A DNA stretch of 43,527 nucleotides, taken from Clostridium_AI sp002297865. GTDB taxonomy: Bacteria; Bacillota; Clostridia; Lachnospirales; Lachnospiraceae. Position numbers and translations under genes: made by a program. The stretch lies in the NCBI GenBank assembly GCA_937903005.1, contig CALFNR010000069.1, positions 1 to 43,527 on the forward strand, read 5' to 3'. Of this stretch, positions 18,173 through 27,212 are shown piece by piece. The notes beneath the pieces are model-generated. The model did no database searches. It worked only from the letters and a program-made list of their open reading frames with translations, and was not told where the DNA came from. Position 1 is the first letter of the stretch; each line of letters opens with the position of its first letter.

Positions 18173-19174
18173 ATAGAACAGTAACAAGGGTTGTATTGAA
18201 ACATTAGTTGATTACAAAATGTTTAAAATGTTAAACAAAAATAGAACAGTAACAAGGGTTGTATTGAAACAGGATATCCCTAGAATAAGAATACCCGACA
18301 ATTGGTATAGAACAGTAACAAGGGTTGTATTGAAACTTGTGCGTGGACACGGACATAATCGGAGAGAGATAGTATAGAACAGTAACAAGGGTTGTATTGA
18401 AACTAAACTGACTTATAGTAAGCTTCTGAGTAAGATTGTATAGAACAGTAACAAGGGTTGTATTGAAACACGCAATATGCTTTTGCCCTACCTTGAACAT
18501 CATTATAGAACAGTAACAAGGGTTGTATTGAAACACTGATTGGTATCCTTCTCTGTCCATTGTGATACCATAGAACAGTAACAAGGGTTGTATTGAAACG
18601 GTTCGTGGGAACTGTCCATGGCATATTGAAAGCCATAGAACAGTAACAAGGGTTGTATTGAAACTCCCAATTGTTCGTTGCTTCTCTATTTTTTAGAAGA
18701 ATAGAACAGTAACAAGGGTTGTATTGAAACTGAAGTTGAAGGCTTGACCTTTGTAAAAATCACGTATAGAACAGTAACAAGGGTTGTATTGAAACTTTTA
18801 TACATACCTAATATTTGATTCTGATTTTCTATAGAACAGTAACAAGGGTTGTATTGAAACCAGCGTTCGCATTCGTTTATTATTGCTTTGTTTAACATAG
18901 AACAGTAACAAGGGTTGTATTGAAACTTATCTCCATATTCCGTCGGTGTGGAATAAATCCATATAGAACAGTAACAAGGGTTGTATTGAAACACAACATC
19001 TTGATTAAAGTCGAACGTTTGATTAATGATAGAACAGTAACAAGGGTTGTATTGAAACAGGGGATGTAGCCAGTAATGGCAATCAGCTAATATAATAGAA
19101 TAGTAACAAGAGTTGTATTGAAACATTAACTGATATCATTCAGGGCCTACATTCCCATTTATAGAACAGTAACA
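18173..19174 (+). CRISPR. CRISPR array 1: 15 full repeats plus a cut-off 16th
   Basis: Repeats are 30 nt, starting ATAGAACAGT and ending GTATTGAAAC, with GGG at positions 17-19 of most copies. The first repeat is 18173-18202; the fifteenth (19095-19124) has two changes, C to T at position 7 and G to A at position 17. There are 15 spacers of 35-38 nt. A sixteenth repeat starts at 19161 and stops matching after 14 bases, where unrelated DNA begins. The leader is on the left and the varied repeats on the right, so transcription is rightward and the newest spacers are at the left. The repeat class and the ATTGAAAC 3' end fit type I-B processing by Cas6. Confidence 0.97.
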
Positions 19175-19557
19175 GAATTCACCAACTCAGATACCCCTAC
19201 CACGTGCCGCTTCTTTCCGTCATACAATTCCAAAACCATAGTAGTTAATGACAAAAGAAAGATCACAATGAGCAGGAGTACGAGCAGCACATACAAAAGA
19301 AATCATAATTGAAACTGTCTCTGAGAGTTCCCCGTTGCAGAAGCTTTTGGCAGCCAGTTCATAAAACAGGTCATAAAGGTGTTTTGTGAATCCAATGTTC
19401 CAATACAAAAACTATAAAATCTATCTTGTCCATGGGAAAACCGATATGAGAAAAGGCATAGGATTATCCAAGATATAAGAGACAAATGTCAACAATAAGA
19501 ATGACAAAGCTGAAGAAAACTACAAACAGAAGTTGTTTTCCAAATGCGACTATATAA
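19175..19557. other. Unassigned degenerate DNA after array 1
   Basis: No intact gene. On the minus strand two short overlapping frames (19220-19408 and 19303-19485) read partly protein-like (LYDLFYELAAKSFCNGELSE; another frame at about 19175-19245 gives MVLELYDGKKRHVVGVSEL), suggesting a frameshifted gene fragment. I do not recognise the family. The abrupt start inside a CRISPR repeat shows that this DNA came in by insertion or deletion. Confidence 0.4.
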
Positions 19558-19735
19558 TTATGCATTGCCAAAACCCAACTTTGGATATATTTGATATATA
19601 TATGCGGCAATACATTAATTTCCCGCAGCACTTATTACTGAACTGAAAGAACCTGCTTACAACGTCCAAGTTTGACTCTCATTAGCTGATAGCATAAGGG
19701 GCTTTTTTCTATCGAGAAGGTCTCGAAGATAGCTT
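19558..19735 (-). pseudogene. Second, more decayed IS256-type transposase remnant
   Basis: The plus-strand sequence tracks 160-330 of the first remnant with about 70 percent identity by eye: GCATTGCC-AAAACCC versus GCGCTGCCCAAACCC, CGGCAATA, GCTTACAACGTCC, AGTTTGACTC and GCTGAT are all in the same order. About 25 bases are missing in the middle. No frame is open. The shared 3' end, which differs from the ordinary transposase end, suggests both come from the same variant element. Confidence 0.7.
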
Positions 19736-19745
19736 TCCTATAGAG

Positions 19746-19782
19746 TAAAAAATACCCCATGATTGAAGAATCGCTCATGGGG
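19746..19782 (-). terminator. Rho-independent terminator, minus strand
   Basis: CCCCATGA at 19755-19762 pairs with TCATGGGG at 19775-19782 across a 12-base loop. Read on the minus strand the hairpin is followed by TATTTTTTA, a good U-tract. It would stop leftward transcripts entering the IS remnant and insulates the region from the cas promoter at 19931. Confidence 0.6.
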
Positions 19783-19930
19783 CATTGTACATTACATGTT
19801 ACGGTTCGATGGAAACCACTTATTTATAATAGTTTCAAAACATAACTGTTATTCTAATATCTAACATCATACCACAAAAGGAGAAATATTACAAATACAG
19901 AACAAAATTTTTCATATTAAAAATAAGTGA

Positions 19931-19962
19931 TTGACAACTAAATCTTACTTTGGTACTATAAT
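19931..19962 (+). promoter_or_regulatory. Promoter of the type I-B cas operon
   Basis: TTGACA at 19931-19936 is a perfect -35. Seventeen bases later lies TACTAT (19954-19959), and a TATAAT overlaps at 19957-19962 with 20-base spacing. The cas6 ATG follows about 30 bases further on behind GGAGG. This is the only strong promoter seen before the eight closely packed cas genes. Confidence 0.7.
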
Positions 19963-19990
19963 AACATAAATAACCAAATGGAGGTAACAA

Positions 19991-20692
19991 ATGTCACATA
20001 ACATGATCTATCAGATAGACGTGAAAGTGTATATTCTAAAAACGATCACCTATCATGATATGCAGCAGCAGATTACGCAATACGTTGACCAAGTGATGGC
20101 AAAAAAGGAAGAACTCCTAATACTACATAATACAAATTGCTTTAAATATTATTGTTTTTCCGGATTCAAAACCATTCAGAGAGAAGGTATTTACCACGAA
20201 GGAAGTTTAAATAGCTTCTCGGTTCGCTGTTTAGATAAGAAATTTGCCGAATACCTTGTCTGCGAACTTGCCAACCATACCAGTCTTACGATGAAAGGAT
20301 TATCCTGTCAGACAAAAATAGTTAAGACAGGACGAATTCAAAAATTATATCTGATAACACCAGCAGTTCTGAAATTTGAAGATGGCTACTGGAGAAAAAA
20401 CCATTCCTTAGAAGAATTTCAAAAGAGAATCATTTCCAATACACTAAGAAAATACGAAGAGTATACACAAGAAGAAATAGAACAGCCCGTAAAACTCTTT
20501 ACGAATTTTCGTCTGTTAAATAAAGTTCCCATTAAAACAAGATATAAAAATATTCATTTACTAGGAGATAAGTTTGAGCTTATCATAGCGGAAGATGAAG
20601 TCTCCCAAAAACTTGCCCAGTTTCTTTTAGGGACAGGCGCGTGTGAGCTTAACAGCAGGGGGTTTGGATTTCTGAACTACAAATCCGTGTAA
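19991..20692 (+). CDS. cas6: CRISPR pre-crRNA endoribonuclease Cas6
   Basis: A 233-residue RAMP-fold protein. The C-terminal glycine-rich loop GTGACELNSRGFGFLNY is the Cas6 signature, and an internal FRLLNKVPIKTRYKNIHLLG strand fits the second ferredoxin fold. Cas6 cuts within each repeat, leaving an eight-base ATTGAAAC 5' handle on crRNAs. It is the first gene of the operon behind GGAGG. All three arrays in the window end in the same GTATTGAAAC, so this enzyme could serve all of them. No second cas6 is visible beside the type III genes. Confidence 0.9.
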   Translation: MSHNMIYQIDVKVYILKTITYHDMQQQITQYVDQVMAKKEELLILHNTNCFKYYCFSGFKTIQREGIYHEGSLNSFSVRCLDKKFAEYLVCELANHTSLTMKGLSCQTKIVKTGRIQKLYLITPAVLKFEDGYWRKNHSLEEFQKRIISNTLRKYEEYTQEEIEQPVKLFTNFRLLNKVPIKTRYKNIHLLGDKFELIIAEDEVSQKLAQFLLGTGACELNSRGFGFLNYKSV

Positions 20693-20709
20693 AAGAAAGG
20701 AGGAGGAGT

Positions 20710-22461
20710 ATGCTTACAACCTGTATCGAGATCTTTAAAAAGACCGATATGTTAAAACAAGTGCTGGATACCTATATTCCAGCCGACGGCGATTACCTGA
20801 TTATGCAGTATGCGGATGGTGACTTTCAGCTAAAAGAACACATAACAGTCAAGATGGATAAAAAGAGCCGTATTTTGAATATCTCACCGAGCGAAAAGAG
20901 GCAGATTGCAGAATGGGATTACTATTGTAAACTGTTAGAGATGAATAAACCGATTGATCCCAAGAAAGTAATTCATTCCAATAATTACTTGTCATTTTGG
21001 ATTAAGAAAGAAAGTTTAGAAAACGGAAAACTGACGCAGGAAGTGATAGACAGGTACTATGCAATTCTGGCAAATCCAGTGCAAAAATACAAGAATGCAA
21101 AAGATCGCCAACTATACGAACATGCGGAAGAAAAGCTTGGAGCCGTGAATCAGGAGGCTCTGGAACAGATAAAAAACTGGATAAAGGAAAACATTAGACA
21201 GTTACCTATTGAGGTGACAGGAAAAGATTATCTGAAGATTTTTTTCCTTATGCCAGATACGGATGTGAAAGGGGAAGGCGAACGCTATTTCATTCCCAAT
21301 TTATTTAACAAAAATGATTATAACGTTGCGATTGGCGAAACCATTTATGGCGTTCCCAATAACAATATGCAGATGAATGCCAAGAAGCCTTTCCTAGAGG
21401 GGAAGGACCGATTGTATAAAGTACCAATGTTGCAAAGTTCTGAGGAGGCACTAGAGAAGAAGCTGTTTTTTGATTACCTTATGAACTGCGCAGCAAGTGG
21501 AAGAAATAATGTGTATCTGTATAGTGAGCAGGAAGAAGAATACAAGATTCGCTCCTTTTCCAATAAAGAACTGCCTAATATTACAAATGGTCATGGCATT
21601 TATCTGAGAGTCAGAAAAGATACCAACGAAGCGGCAATTGAGCAGATGGATCGCATTACGAACTATCGGCAGAAGCTTGCCAAGCCATTCATCGTTAGGA
21701 ATGTAACAGGAGTGAGTACGGAGAAGTTAAAGTATCCATTATATGCAAAATATACGAATCTAAAAGAAGTGAGCGAAATGATAGATACCATTTACTTCTC
21801 AAAATATCTTGGCAATCAGTATTTTACAGAACCGAAGGACATAGCTGGTTTGACAGGAAAACGGAAAATGTTACTGCTGCTAGGAAGAAATGCACTATTT
21901 AACTGGTTTTACAAAGGAAATGAAAAGACGATTCGTAGTCTATGGGACAGATTGTCCTGGCAGTTAATCCAGGCGTCTGTGGAAGAGGAAAACATGATAG
22001 CCGTAAACCATCAGTTTAATGTATGGATTGGGGTAAAAGAATATTTTGAAGGAGGAAATGGGAAAATGGCAGATATTATGATAGCCGTGAGAGAATCCAT
22101 TCGGAGCAAAATCAATGCAGAATCGGAATTATACCAAAGTATAGAACGTGATGAGGAATACTATTATGCAGCAGGACAGCTCGTTGCATTTTTCCTTTCT
22201 AGAAGCCGCACCAAGAAAAGAAATCATTCCAGCTTTAATGCGTTTTTGAATTATAAGAATGATAAACTGCTAAAAGAAAAACTAGAGATTCTATTTAAAA
22301 AATATAATTATGATATTGAAGCAAAGTCAAAAAGATTTAATCATCTCTATAATATGGTGTTATCCTATCAGCCAGAAGGAGCGGTTTTGAAAAATTATAT
22401 GACAGCGGGATACATTTCCTACAATTTGATTTATGAGAAGGGAGATAAAAAGGATGAATAA
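20710..22461 (+). CDS. cas8b: Type I-B Cascade large subunit Cas8b (Csh1 family)
   Basis: A 583-residue protein in the position of the I-B large subunit, between cas6 and cas7, behind GGAGGAGG-like sequence. Its length and features (N-terminal CIEIFKKTDMLKQVLDTYIP, a central region with GERYFIPNLFNKNDYNVAIG, a helical C-terminal bundle) fit the Csh1/TIGR02591 group. Large subunits of this kind recognise the PAM and recruit Cas3. The stop overlaps the cas7 ATG. Assignment rests on family resemblance and operon position. Confidence 0.85.
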   Translation: MLTTCIEIFKKTDMLKQVLDTYIPADGDYLIMQYADGDFQLKEHITVKMDKKSRILNISPSEKRQIAEWDYYCKLLEMNKPIDPKKVIHSNNYLSFWIKKESLENGKLTQEVIDRYYAILANPVQKYKNAKDRQLYEHAEEKLGAVNQEALEQIKNWIKENIRQLPIEVTGKDYLKIFFLMPDTDVKGEGERYFIPNLFNKNDYNVAIGETIYGVPNNNMQMNAKKPFLEGKDRLYKVPMLQSSEEALEKKLFFDYLMNCAASGRNNVYLYSEQEEEYKIRSFSNKELPNITNGHGIYLRVRKDTNEAAIEQMDRITNYRQKLAKPFIVRNVTGVSTEKLKYPLYAKYTNLKEVSEMIDTIYFSKYLGNQYFTEPKDIAGLTGKRKMLLLLGRNALFNWFYKGNEKTIRSLWDRLSWQLIQASVEEENMIAVNHQFNVWIGVKEYFEGGNGKMADIMIAVRESIRSKINAESELYQSIERDEEYYYAAGQLVAFFLSRSRTKKRNHSSFNAFLNYKNDKLLKEKLEILFKKYNYDIEAKSKRFNHLYNMVLSYQPEGAVLKNYMTAGYISYNLIYEKGDKKDE

Positions 22462-23392
22462 GAGAGTATATGGAGTATTAGGAGTATCAGCAATTATGGC
22501 AAATTGGAACGCGGATTTTTCAGGATTCCCTAAAACAACTTCCGATGGTTCCATCTTTGGAAGTGATAAGGCACTGAAATATCCAATTAAGAAAATGTGG
22601 GAAAATGCAGGGGAAAAGGTACTATACATAAAATCTATGAAGTTATCACCAGATAAAGAAGGAACTTCGCTAAACCCAAGATCCTTAAAAGAACGTTATG
22701 AACAGATCTTTCACGTAGAGGACTTGTCAAAATGTAAAGACAGCAAAGAGGTACTCACTAATTTATTCCAGGCAATCGACGTGAAGAACTTTGGTGCGAC
22801 ATTTGCAGAATCCAAGAATAATATATCCATCACAGGTGCGGTGCAGATTGGACAGGGATTTAATCAATATGAAGATAGTACCGTAGAAGAGCAGCAGATT
22901 CTGTCTCCATTTCGTGATGGTTCTAAAGATGCAAAAAAAGATGAGGAAGCAAAGAATTCTACCCTGGGAACTAAAATTGTGAGCAAAGAAGCTCATTACG
23001 TGTATCCATTTTCCATTAATCCCTTAGCTTATAAGGAGCCAGTCGAGCTTGGAGTTACTGAAGGCTATACGGAAGATGATTATAACAAGTTTAAAGAAGC
23101 AGCAAAATGTGCAGTTACTTCCTATGCAACCAATGCAAAATCAGGATGTGAAAATGAACTTGCGATATTTATCGAGACAGACCCACAACTGTACCTGCCT
23201 AATCTGTCTGAATATGTAACCTTCCAGAAGGATGAGAAGAATATCTTTACATTGGAATTTTCGGACTTATTAGAGGAGGTAAGGGAACGTGTGCATTCCG
23301 TAGAGATTTATTATAATCCTTATACAACTCAAGTTAAGCATCAGATAAAGGGAGCGAAAATGTTCAATATCTTTACAAACAAAGAGGTGTAG
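22454..23392 (+). CDS. cas7: Type I-B Cascade backbone Cas7 (Csh2 family)
   Basis: The start is ATG 22454, which overlaps the cas8b stop and has AAGGGAGAT upstream; earlier in-frame codons lie inside cas8b. The 312-residue protein begins NKRVYGVLGVSAIMANWNAD, the Csh2/DevR-like N-terminus. ITGAVQIGQGFNQ lies in the middle, and the C-terminal VHSVEIYYNPYTTQVKHQIKG closes the RRM fold. Multiple copies line the crRNA in Cascade. Confidence 0.92.
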   Translation: MNKRVYGVLGVSAIMANWNADFSGFPKTTSDGSIFGSDKALKYPIKKMWENAGEKVLYIKSMKLSPDKEGTSLNPRSLKERYEQIFHVEDLSKCKDSKEVLTNLFQAIDVKNFGATFAESKNNISITGAVQIGQGFNQYEDSTVEEQQILSPFRDGSKDAKKDEEAKNSTLGTKIVSKEAHYVYPFSINPLAYKEPVELGVTEGYTEDDYNKFKEAAKCAVTSYATNAKSGCENELAIFIETDPQLYLPNLSEYVTFQKDEKNIFTLEFSDLLEEVRERVHSVEIYYNPYTTQVKHQIKGAKMFNIFTNKEV

Positions 23393-23395
23393 TGG

Positions 23396-24163
23396 ATGGA
23401 TATTCTGAAAATGACCTTAAGTGGAAGGACTGCTTTTTTTAAAAAGCCAGAGGTGAATTCCTATGTGTACTTTACCTATGGATGTGTCCATAAGGTGGCT
23501 CTAATGGGGATATTCGGTGCAATTCTTGGTTTGAATGGATATGGTCAGAAGCGAAAGGCAGGCGAATATCCAGAATTCTATGAGAAATTAATGAATATTA
23601 AGGTTGCAGTGAAATGCAATGCTACAGATGCATACATTCCAAAGAAAATCCAGATATTTAACAATACCGTCGGATATGCATCCAAGGAGCAGGGGGGAAC
23701 TCTTAATGTGAAAGAGCAATGGCTGGAGATGCCAAGCTGGAATATCTATGTGCTGGTAAATGACAAAGCGTCTCAATGTCTGGCAGAACAGCTCCTTAAT
23801 TTCTGTTGCACTTATATTCCGTATCTTGGTAAAAATGACCATCCGGCAGATATAACAGGAGTAAAACTATATCAGGATGTGAAACCGGAAGGTAAGTATT
23901 GCAAAATTGACTCCATAATGGAGAAGAAGAAAGCAAAATTTTATACCTTTGATGACTTTGCAGAAGCTATGGAAGAAGAGGAAGACTTGGATTCTCTAGA
24001 GGATACTGCCTATGTTTACCGTTATGAAGAAGCTTTACCAGTAAGACTTAGCAAAGAACTGCAGATGTATGAGGAAGAAGAATTCGTTGCGACCAATCTC
24101 TGGGTAGAAAACTATCAGGATGACGTGTATCAGATAGAAGGAGATAGCATTGTGTTTTTTTAG
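23396..24163 (+). CDS. cas5: Type I-B Cascade subunit Cas5
   Basis: A 255-residue RAMP protein. The opening MTLSGRTAFFKKPEVNSYVYFTYG and HKVALMGIFGAILGLNGYGQ are characteristic of Cas5 of the Hmari/I-B group (TIGR02592). Cas5 holds the crRNA 5' handle. GAGGTG precedes the ATG four bases after the cas7 stop. An acidic stretch at about residues 190-205 (MEEEEDLDSLED) is a loop with no known role. Confidence 0.92.
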   Translation: MDILKMTLSGRTAFFKKPEVNSYVYFTYGCVHKVALMGIFGAILGLNGYGQKRKAGEYPEFYEKLMNIKVAVKCNATDAYIPKKIQIFNNTVGYASKEQGGTLNVKEQWLEMPSWNIYVLVNDKASQCLAEQLLNFCCTYIPYLGKNDHPADITGVKLYQDVKPEGKYCKIDSIMEKKKAKFYTFDDFAEAMEEEEDLDSLEDTAYVYRYEEALPVRLSKELQMYEEEEFVATNLWVENYQDDVYQIEGDSIVFF

Positions 24164-24172
24164 GGAGGAGAT

Positions 24173-26701
24173 ATGAAGATTGAAGAATTGATTGGAACAG
24201 CACATCATTTTCTTGCACATCCAGAGGAAAGTATTGGTGAACATGTTGGAAAATGTGAGCATCATTATGAACGTATCCTAAGAGAAAAGGAGTTAACGCC
24301 GATTCTAAACAATCTTGTGAAGGTGTTCTGGGATCCTGAGACGGATTCCAGAACGGCATGTCATGTTCGGGAATTTATTAAGGAAACCATGAGATCTGTC
24401 ATTTTGTTTCATGACATAGGAAAGGTGAACCCGCTTTTTCAAAAGAAACTGGGCAATCCAGAGTTTCAGAATAGCAGTCTTGAGAATCGGATTGGTTCGA
24501 ACCATGCTATTGTATCTGCCATACTATATTTGGATTACTATCTAAAAAAATTGGATGAGTGGGAAGTTACCGTAGGGAGGCAGCAGAAGTACCGGCTAAT
24601 TGTATTCATTTTTCTCAACAGCTATATTATCGCAAGACACCATACGGATCTGACCAGTTTTAAGGAGTATGTAGAAGCATTTTATCAGGATGGCGACAAC
24701 GTGAATCGAATGGAAGAAATCAAGCAAGGGATTCTTCCTGCATCGCAGCTAAAATATTCGTTCTTAGAGAATAGGCGAATTGTAAAGCGGGCAAAACAGA
24801 TTGACAGAATAAAATGGAAGGGAATCGAAGAATACCTAATGCTAGACATCTATCACAGGCTTATCTACTCTCTGCTCTTGGCATCGGATTATTATGCGAC
24901 CACAGAACAGGTTTCTAACGTATATGTAGAAGGAACAGGTGTCCTTAACGATATCGAGAAGTATCGAGAACAATATGAGAAATCAAGCATTTACCAGAGC
25001 ATTCGGAAATATGAAAAGGAACGGAAAGATAACATTACAGAACTGAATATGTTACGAAGTGAATTATTTCTAGATACGGAGGAAGAACTTAAGAAGCATA
25101 TGGATAGAAGGCTTTTTTATCTGGAAGCACCTACAGGAACTGGAAAGAGTAATACCGCATTAAATCTGAGTTTTCGTCTACTGGAGCATGATACAACCCT
25201 TAAGAAATTGTTTTATATCTATCCATTCAACACGCTAGTGGAGCAGAACGAACAGATTATGGAGAGACATTTTGGCGATAAGAAAGAGTTATATGCACAC
25301 ATTCATGTAGTGAATTCCCAACATTCTCTGTTAAAAAAGAAAATGGAAGAGGAAAAGGATATCTGTTATGAGAAGCTGCTTTTAGATCGTCAATTCCTAA
25401 ACTATCCTATTACGTTGTCAACCCATGTTACCTTATTTGATATTCTCTTTGGAGAACAGAAGGAATCAGCCTTTTCTTTTCATCAGCTGGCGAACAGTGT
25501 TATTGTACTGGATGAAATCCAAAGCTACCGCAATAGTATCTGGACTGAGATTATTACATTTTTGAACGCATTTGCAAAGTATCTGAATCTTAGAATTATC
25601 ATTATGTCTGCAACACTGCCCGAACTTAACTGGTTATCCTTGTGTGAGGAAACACCAGTTACATTAGTGGAAGAGCATGATAAATACTATCAGAATCCGT
25701 TGCTTTTAAAGCGTTCTCGTATCCATTATGATCTTCTTGCCAAGAAGTGTTCTCTGGAACTGCTTTTAGAGAAAGTGCTGCAGGAGCTGAAGAAGAAAAA
25801 GAAGGTTCTAATTGAGTTTATTACGAAGAAATCAGCAGAAGCATTCTGGAATCTGTGTGAAGATTATCAGGAGGAAAGTGTGCGTATTATTACCGGAGAT
25901 GACACGGTCGCTGACAGAAAAAGAATTCTTGATGAGCTTAAGAATTCTCCTGATGGTGAGGGATTCTTATTAATAGCAACTCAGGTGATTGAAGCAGGAG
26001 TAGACATTCGTAACATCCAGGCTGGCTTTAAGGATATCTCTATACTGGATTCGGACGAGCAGTTTATGGGGCGTGTGAATCGTTCTTGCAACAGGGAACG
26101 GATTGGTGAAGTGTATTTCTTTTCACTTGATGTCACTGGTAATGTTTATCGAAATGATGCCAGAACCCAGAGAGAGTTGACTTTGGAAGAACCTCTTATG
26201 CAGCAATGCTTGGAACAGAAGGATTTTAAGACATATTACCAGAAGGTAATGGAACAGATTCGTATTAATAATGAGTCTGCTGATGAACGGGAAAATGTAC
26301 AGGTTTTCTTCGGTGAAACGGTTAAAGCTTTGGATATGCCAGCAATTGCAGAACGGATGAGGCTGATAAAAGAGAAGGATCGAAAAACAAGTGTATTCTT
26401 TAACCGAACTATTAGTCTTGAAAACGGCACATTATGTGGTGCAGAGGTCTGGCAGCGGTTTAAAGAAATCGTTTATGACGATTCGCTCGAATATGCAGAG
26501 CGTGAGATATTACTACAGGATATCAGAGTGAGCATGAATCATTTTATCTATGAGGTAAGCAGTCATGCAGTATTTCAGTATGATGAAAGGAACTGTGAGC
26601 AGGTAGGAACGCTATATTATATAGAAGATGGGGAATCCTTTTTTAAGAATGGACGATTTAATCGGGAACAGTTTGAATATGCAGGGCAAATGATTATCTA
26701 G
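24173..26701 (+). CDS. cas3: CRISPR helicase-nuclease Cas3 with N-terminal HD domain
   Basis: An 842-residue protein behind GGGAGGAG. The HD nuclease domain has H24, the HD pair at 80-81 (LFHDIGKVNPLFQKKL) and RHHTDL further on. The helicase follows: Walker A EAPTGTGKS at about 317, DEIQ box VIVLDEIQSY at about 445, motif III IIMSATLPE, and motifs V-VI LIATQVIEAGVDI and QFMGRVNRS. All motifs are intact, so DNA unwinding and degradation after Cascade binding are expected. It stands in the usual I-B position after cas5 and ends eight bases before cas4. Confidence 0.96.
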   Translation: MKIEELIGTAHHFLAHPEESIGEHVGKCEHHYERILREKELTPILNNLVKVFWDPETDSRTACHVREFIKETMRSVILFHDIGKVNPLFQKKLGNPEFQNSSLENRIGSNHAIVSAILYLDYYLKKLDEWEVTVGRQQKYRLIVFIFLNSYIIARHHTDLTSFKEYVEAFYQDGDNVNRMEEIKQGILPASQLKYSFLENRRIVKRAKQIDRIKWKGIEEYLMLDIYHRLIYSLLLASDYYATTEQVSNVYVEGTGVLNDIEKYREQYEKSSIYQSIRKYEKERKDNITELNMLRSELFLDTEEELKKHMDRRLFYLEAPTGTGKSNTALNLSFRLLEHDTTLKKLFYIYPFNTLVEQNEQIMERHFGDKKELYAHIHVVNSQHSLLKKKMEEEKDICYEKLLLDRQFLNYPITLSTHVTLFDILFGEQKESAFSFHQLANSVIVLDEIQSYRNSIWTEIITFLNAFAKYLNLRIIIMSATLPELNWLSLCEETPVTLVEEHDKYYQNPLLLKRSRIHYDLLAKKCSLELLLEKVLQELKKKKKVLIEFITKKSAEAFWNLCEDYQEESVRIITGDDTVADRKRILDELKNSPDGEGFLLIATQVIEAGVDIRNIQAGFKDISILDSDEQFMGRVNRSCNRERIGEVYFFSLDVTGNVYRNDARTQRELTLEEPLMQQCLEQKDFKTYYQKVMEQIRINNESADERENVQVFFGETVKALDMPAIAERMRLIKEKDRKTSVFFNRTISLENGTLCGAEVWQRFKEIVYDDSLEYAEREILLQDIRVSMNHFIYEVSSHAVFQYDERNCEQVGTLYYIEDGESFFKNGRFNREQFEYAGQMII

Positions 26702-26709
26702 GAGGAATT

Positions 26710-27201
26710 ATGGTTACTGGAACGTTAATGAACTACTATTTTCACTGTAAGAGACAATGCTATCTGGCTGGGAATCGCTTGAATCTAGAAGATAATAGCG
26801 AACAGGTTAAGATAGGAAAAGCACTACATGAAGAAAAAGAAGCAAAACGTAAAAATACAGAGATCCAGATTGAAAATGTAAAGATAGACAGTTTAACCAA
26901 GGAATATATTGTAGAATACAAAAAATCCGATGCGGATGTAGAGGCTTGCCGTTGGCAAATGTTATTGTATCTGTCGGAGTTAAAGAAGAAGGGCATTATG
27001 AGAAAGGGAAAAATCGAGTTCTTTGAGAAGAAGACAGGCAGCAGTAAAACGGAATATGTGGAACTTACAGAAGAATTAGAAAAGGAACTTATGTTGCATA
27101 TACAAAAGATTGAGGAACTGATTGGACAAGCAGATATGCCTGAGATTCTTAATAAGGCAAGCTGTAAGAAATGCGCATATTATGAGTATTGCTATATCTA
27201 A
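26710..27201 (+). CDS. cas4: Adaptation nuclease Cas4
   Basis: A 163-residue RecB-like nuclease. Cys13 or Cys17 at the N-terminus together with Cys152, Cys155 and Cys161 (ASCKKCAYYEYC) form the expected iron-sulfur cluster. IVEYKKSDADVEACRWQMLLYL holds the E-x-K nuclease core and the Q-rich helix. GGAGG precedes the ATG. Cas4 trims prespacers and selects those with a PAM, working with Cas1-Cas2. Confidence 0.92.
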   Translation: MVTGTLMNYYFHCKRQCYLAGNRLNLEDNSEQVKIGKALHEEKEAKRKNTEIQIENVKIDSLTKEYIVEYKKSDADVEACRWQMLLYLSELKKKGIMRKGKIEFFEKKTGSSKTEYVELTEELEKELMLHIQKIEELIGQADMPEILNKASCKKCAYYEYCYI

Positions 27202-27212
27202 GGAGGCATGTA

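Noticed and set aside
19308..19315. ATTGAAAC as a possible stray CRISPR repeat end
   Set aside because: The eight bases also occur at about 29399-29406 and 36296-36303 outside arrays. One or two such matches per strand are expected by chance, and the flanks do not match the repeat.
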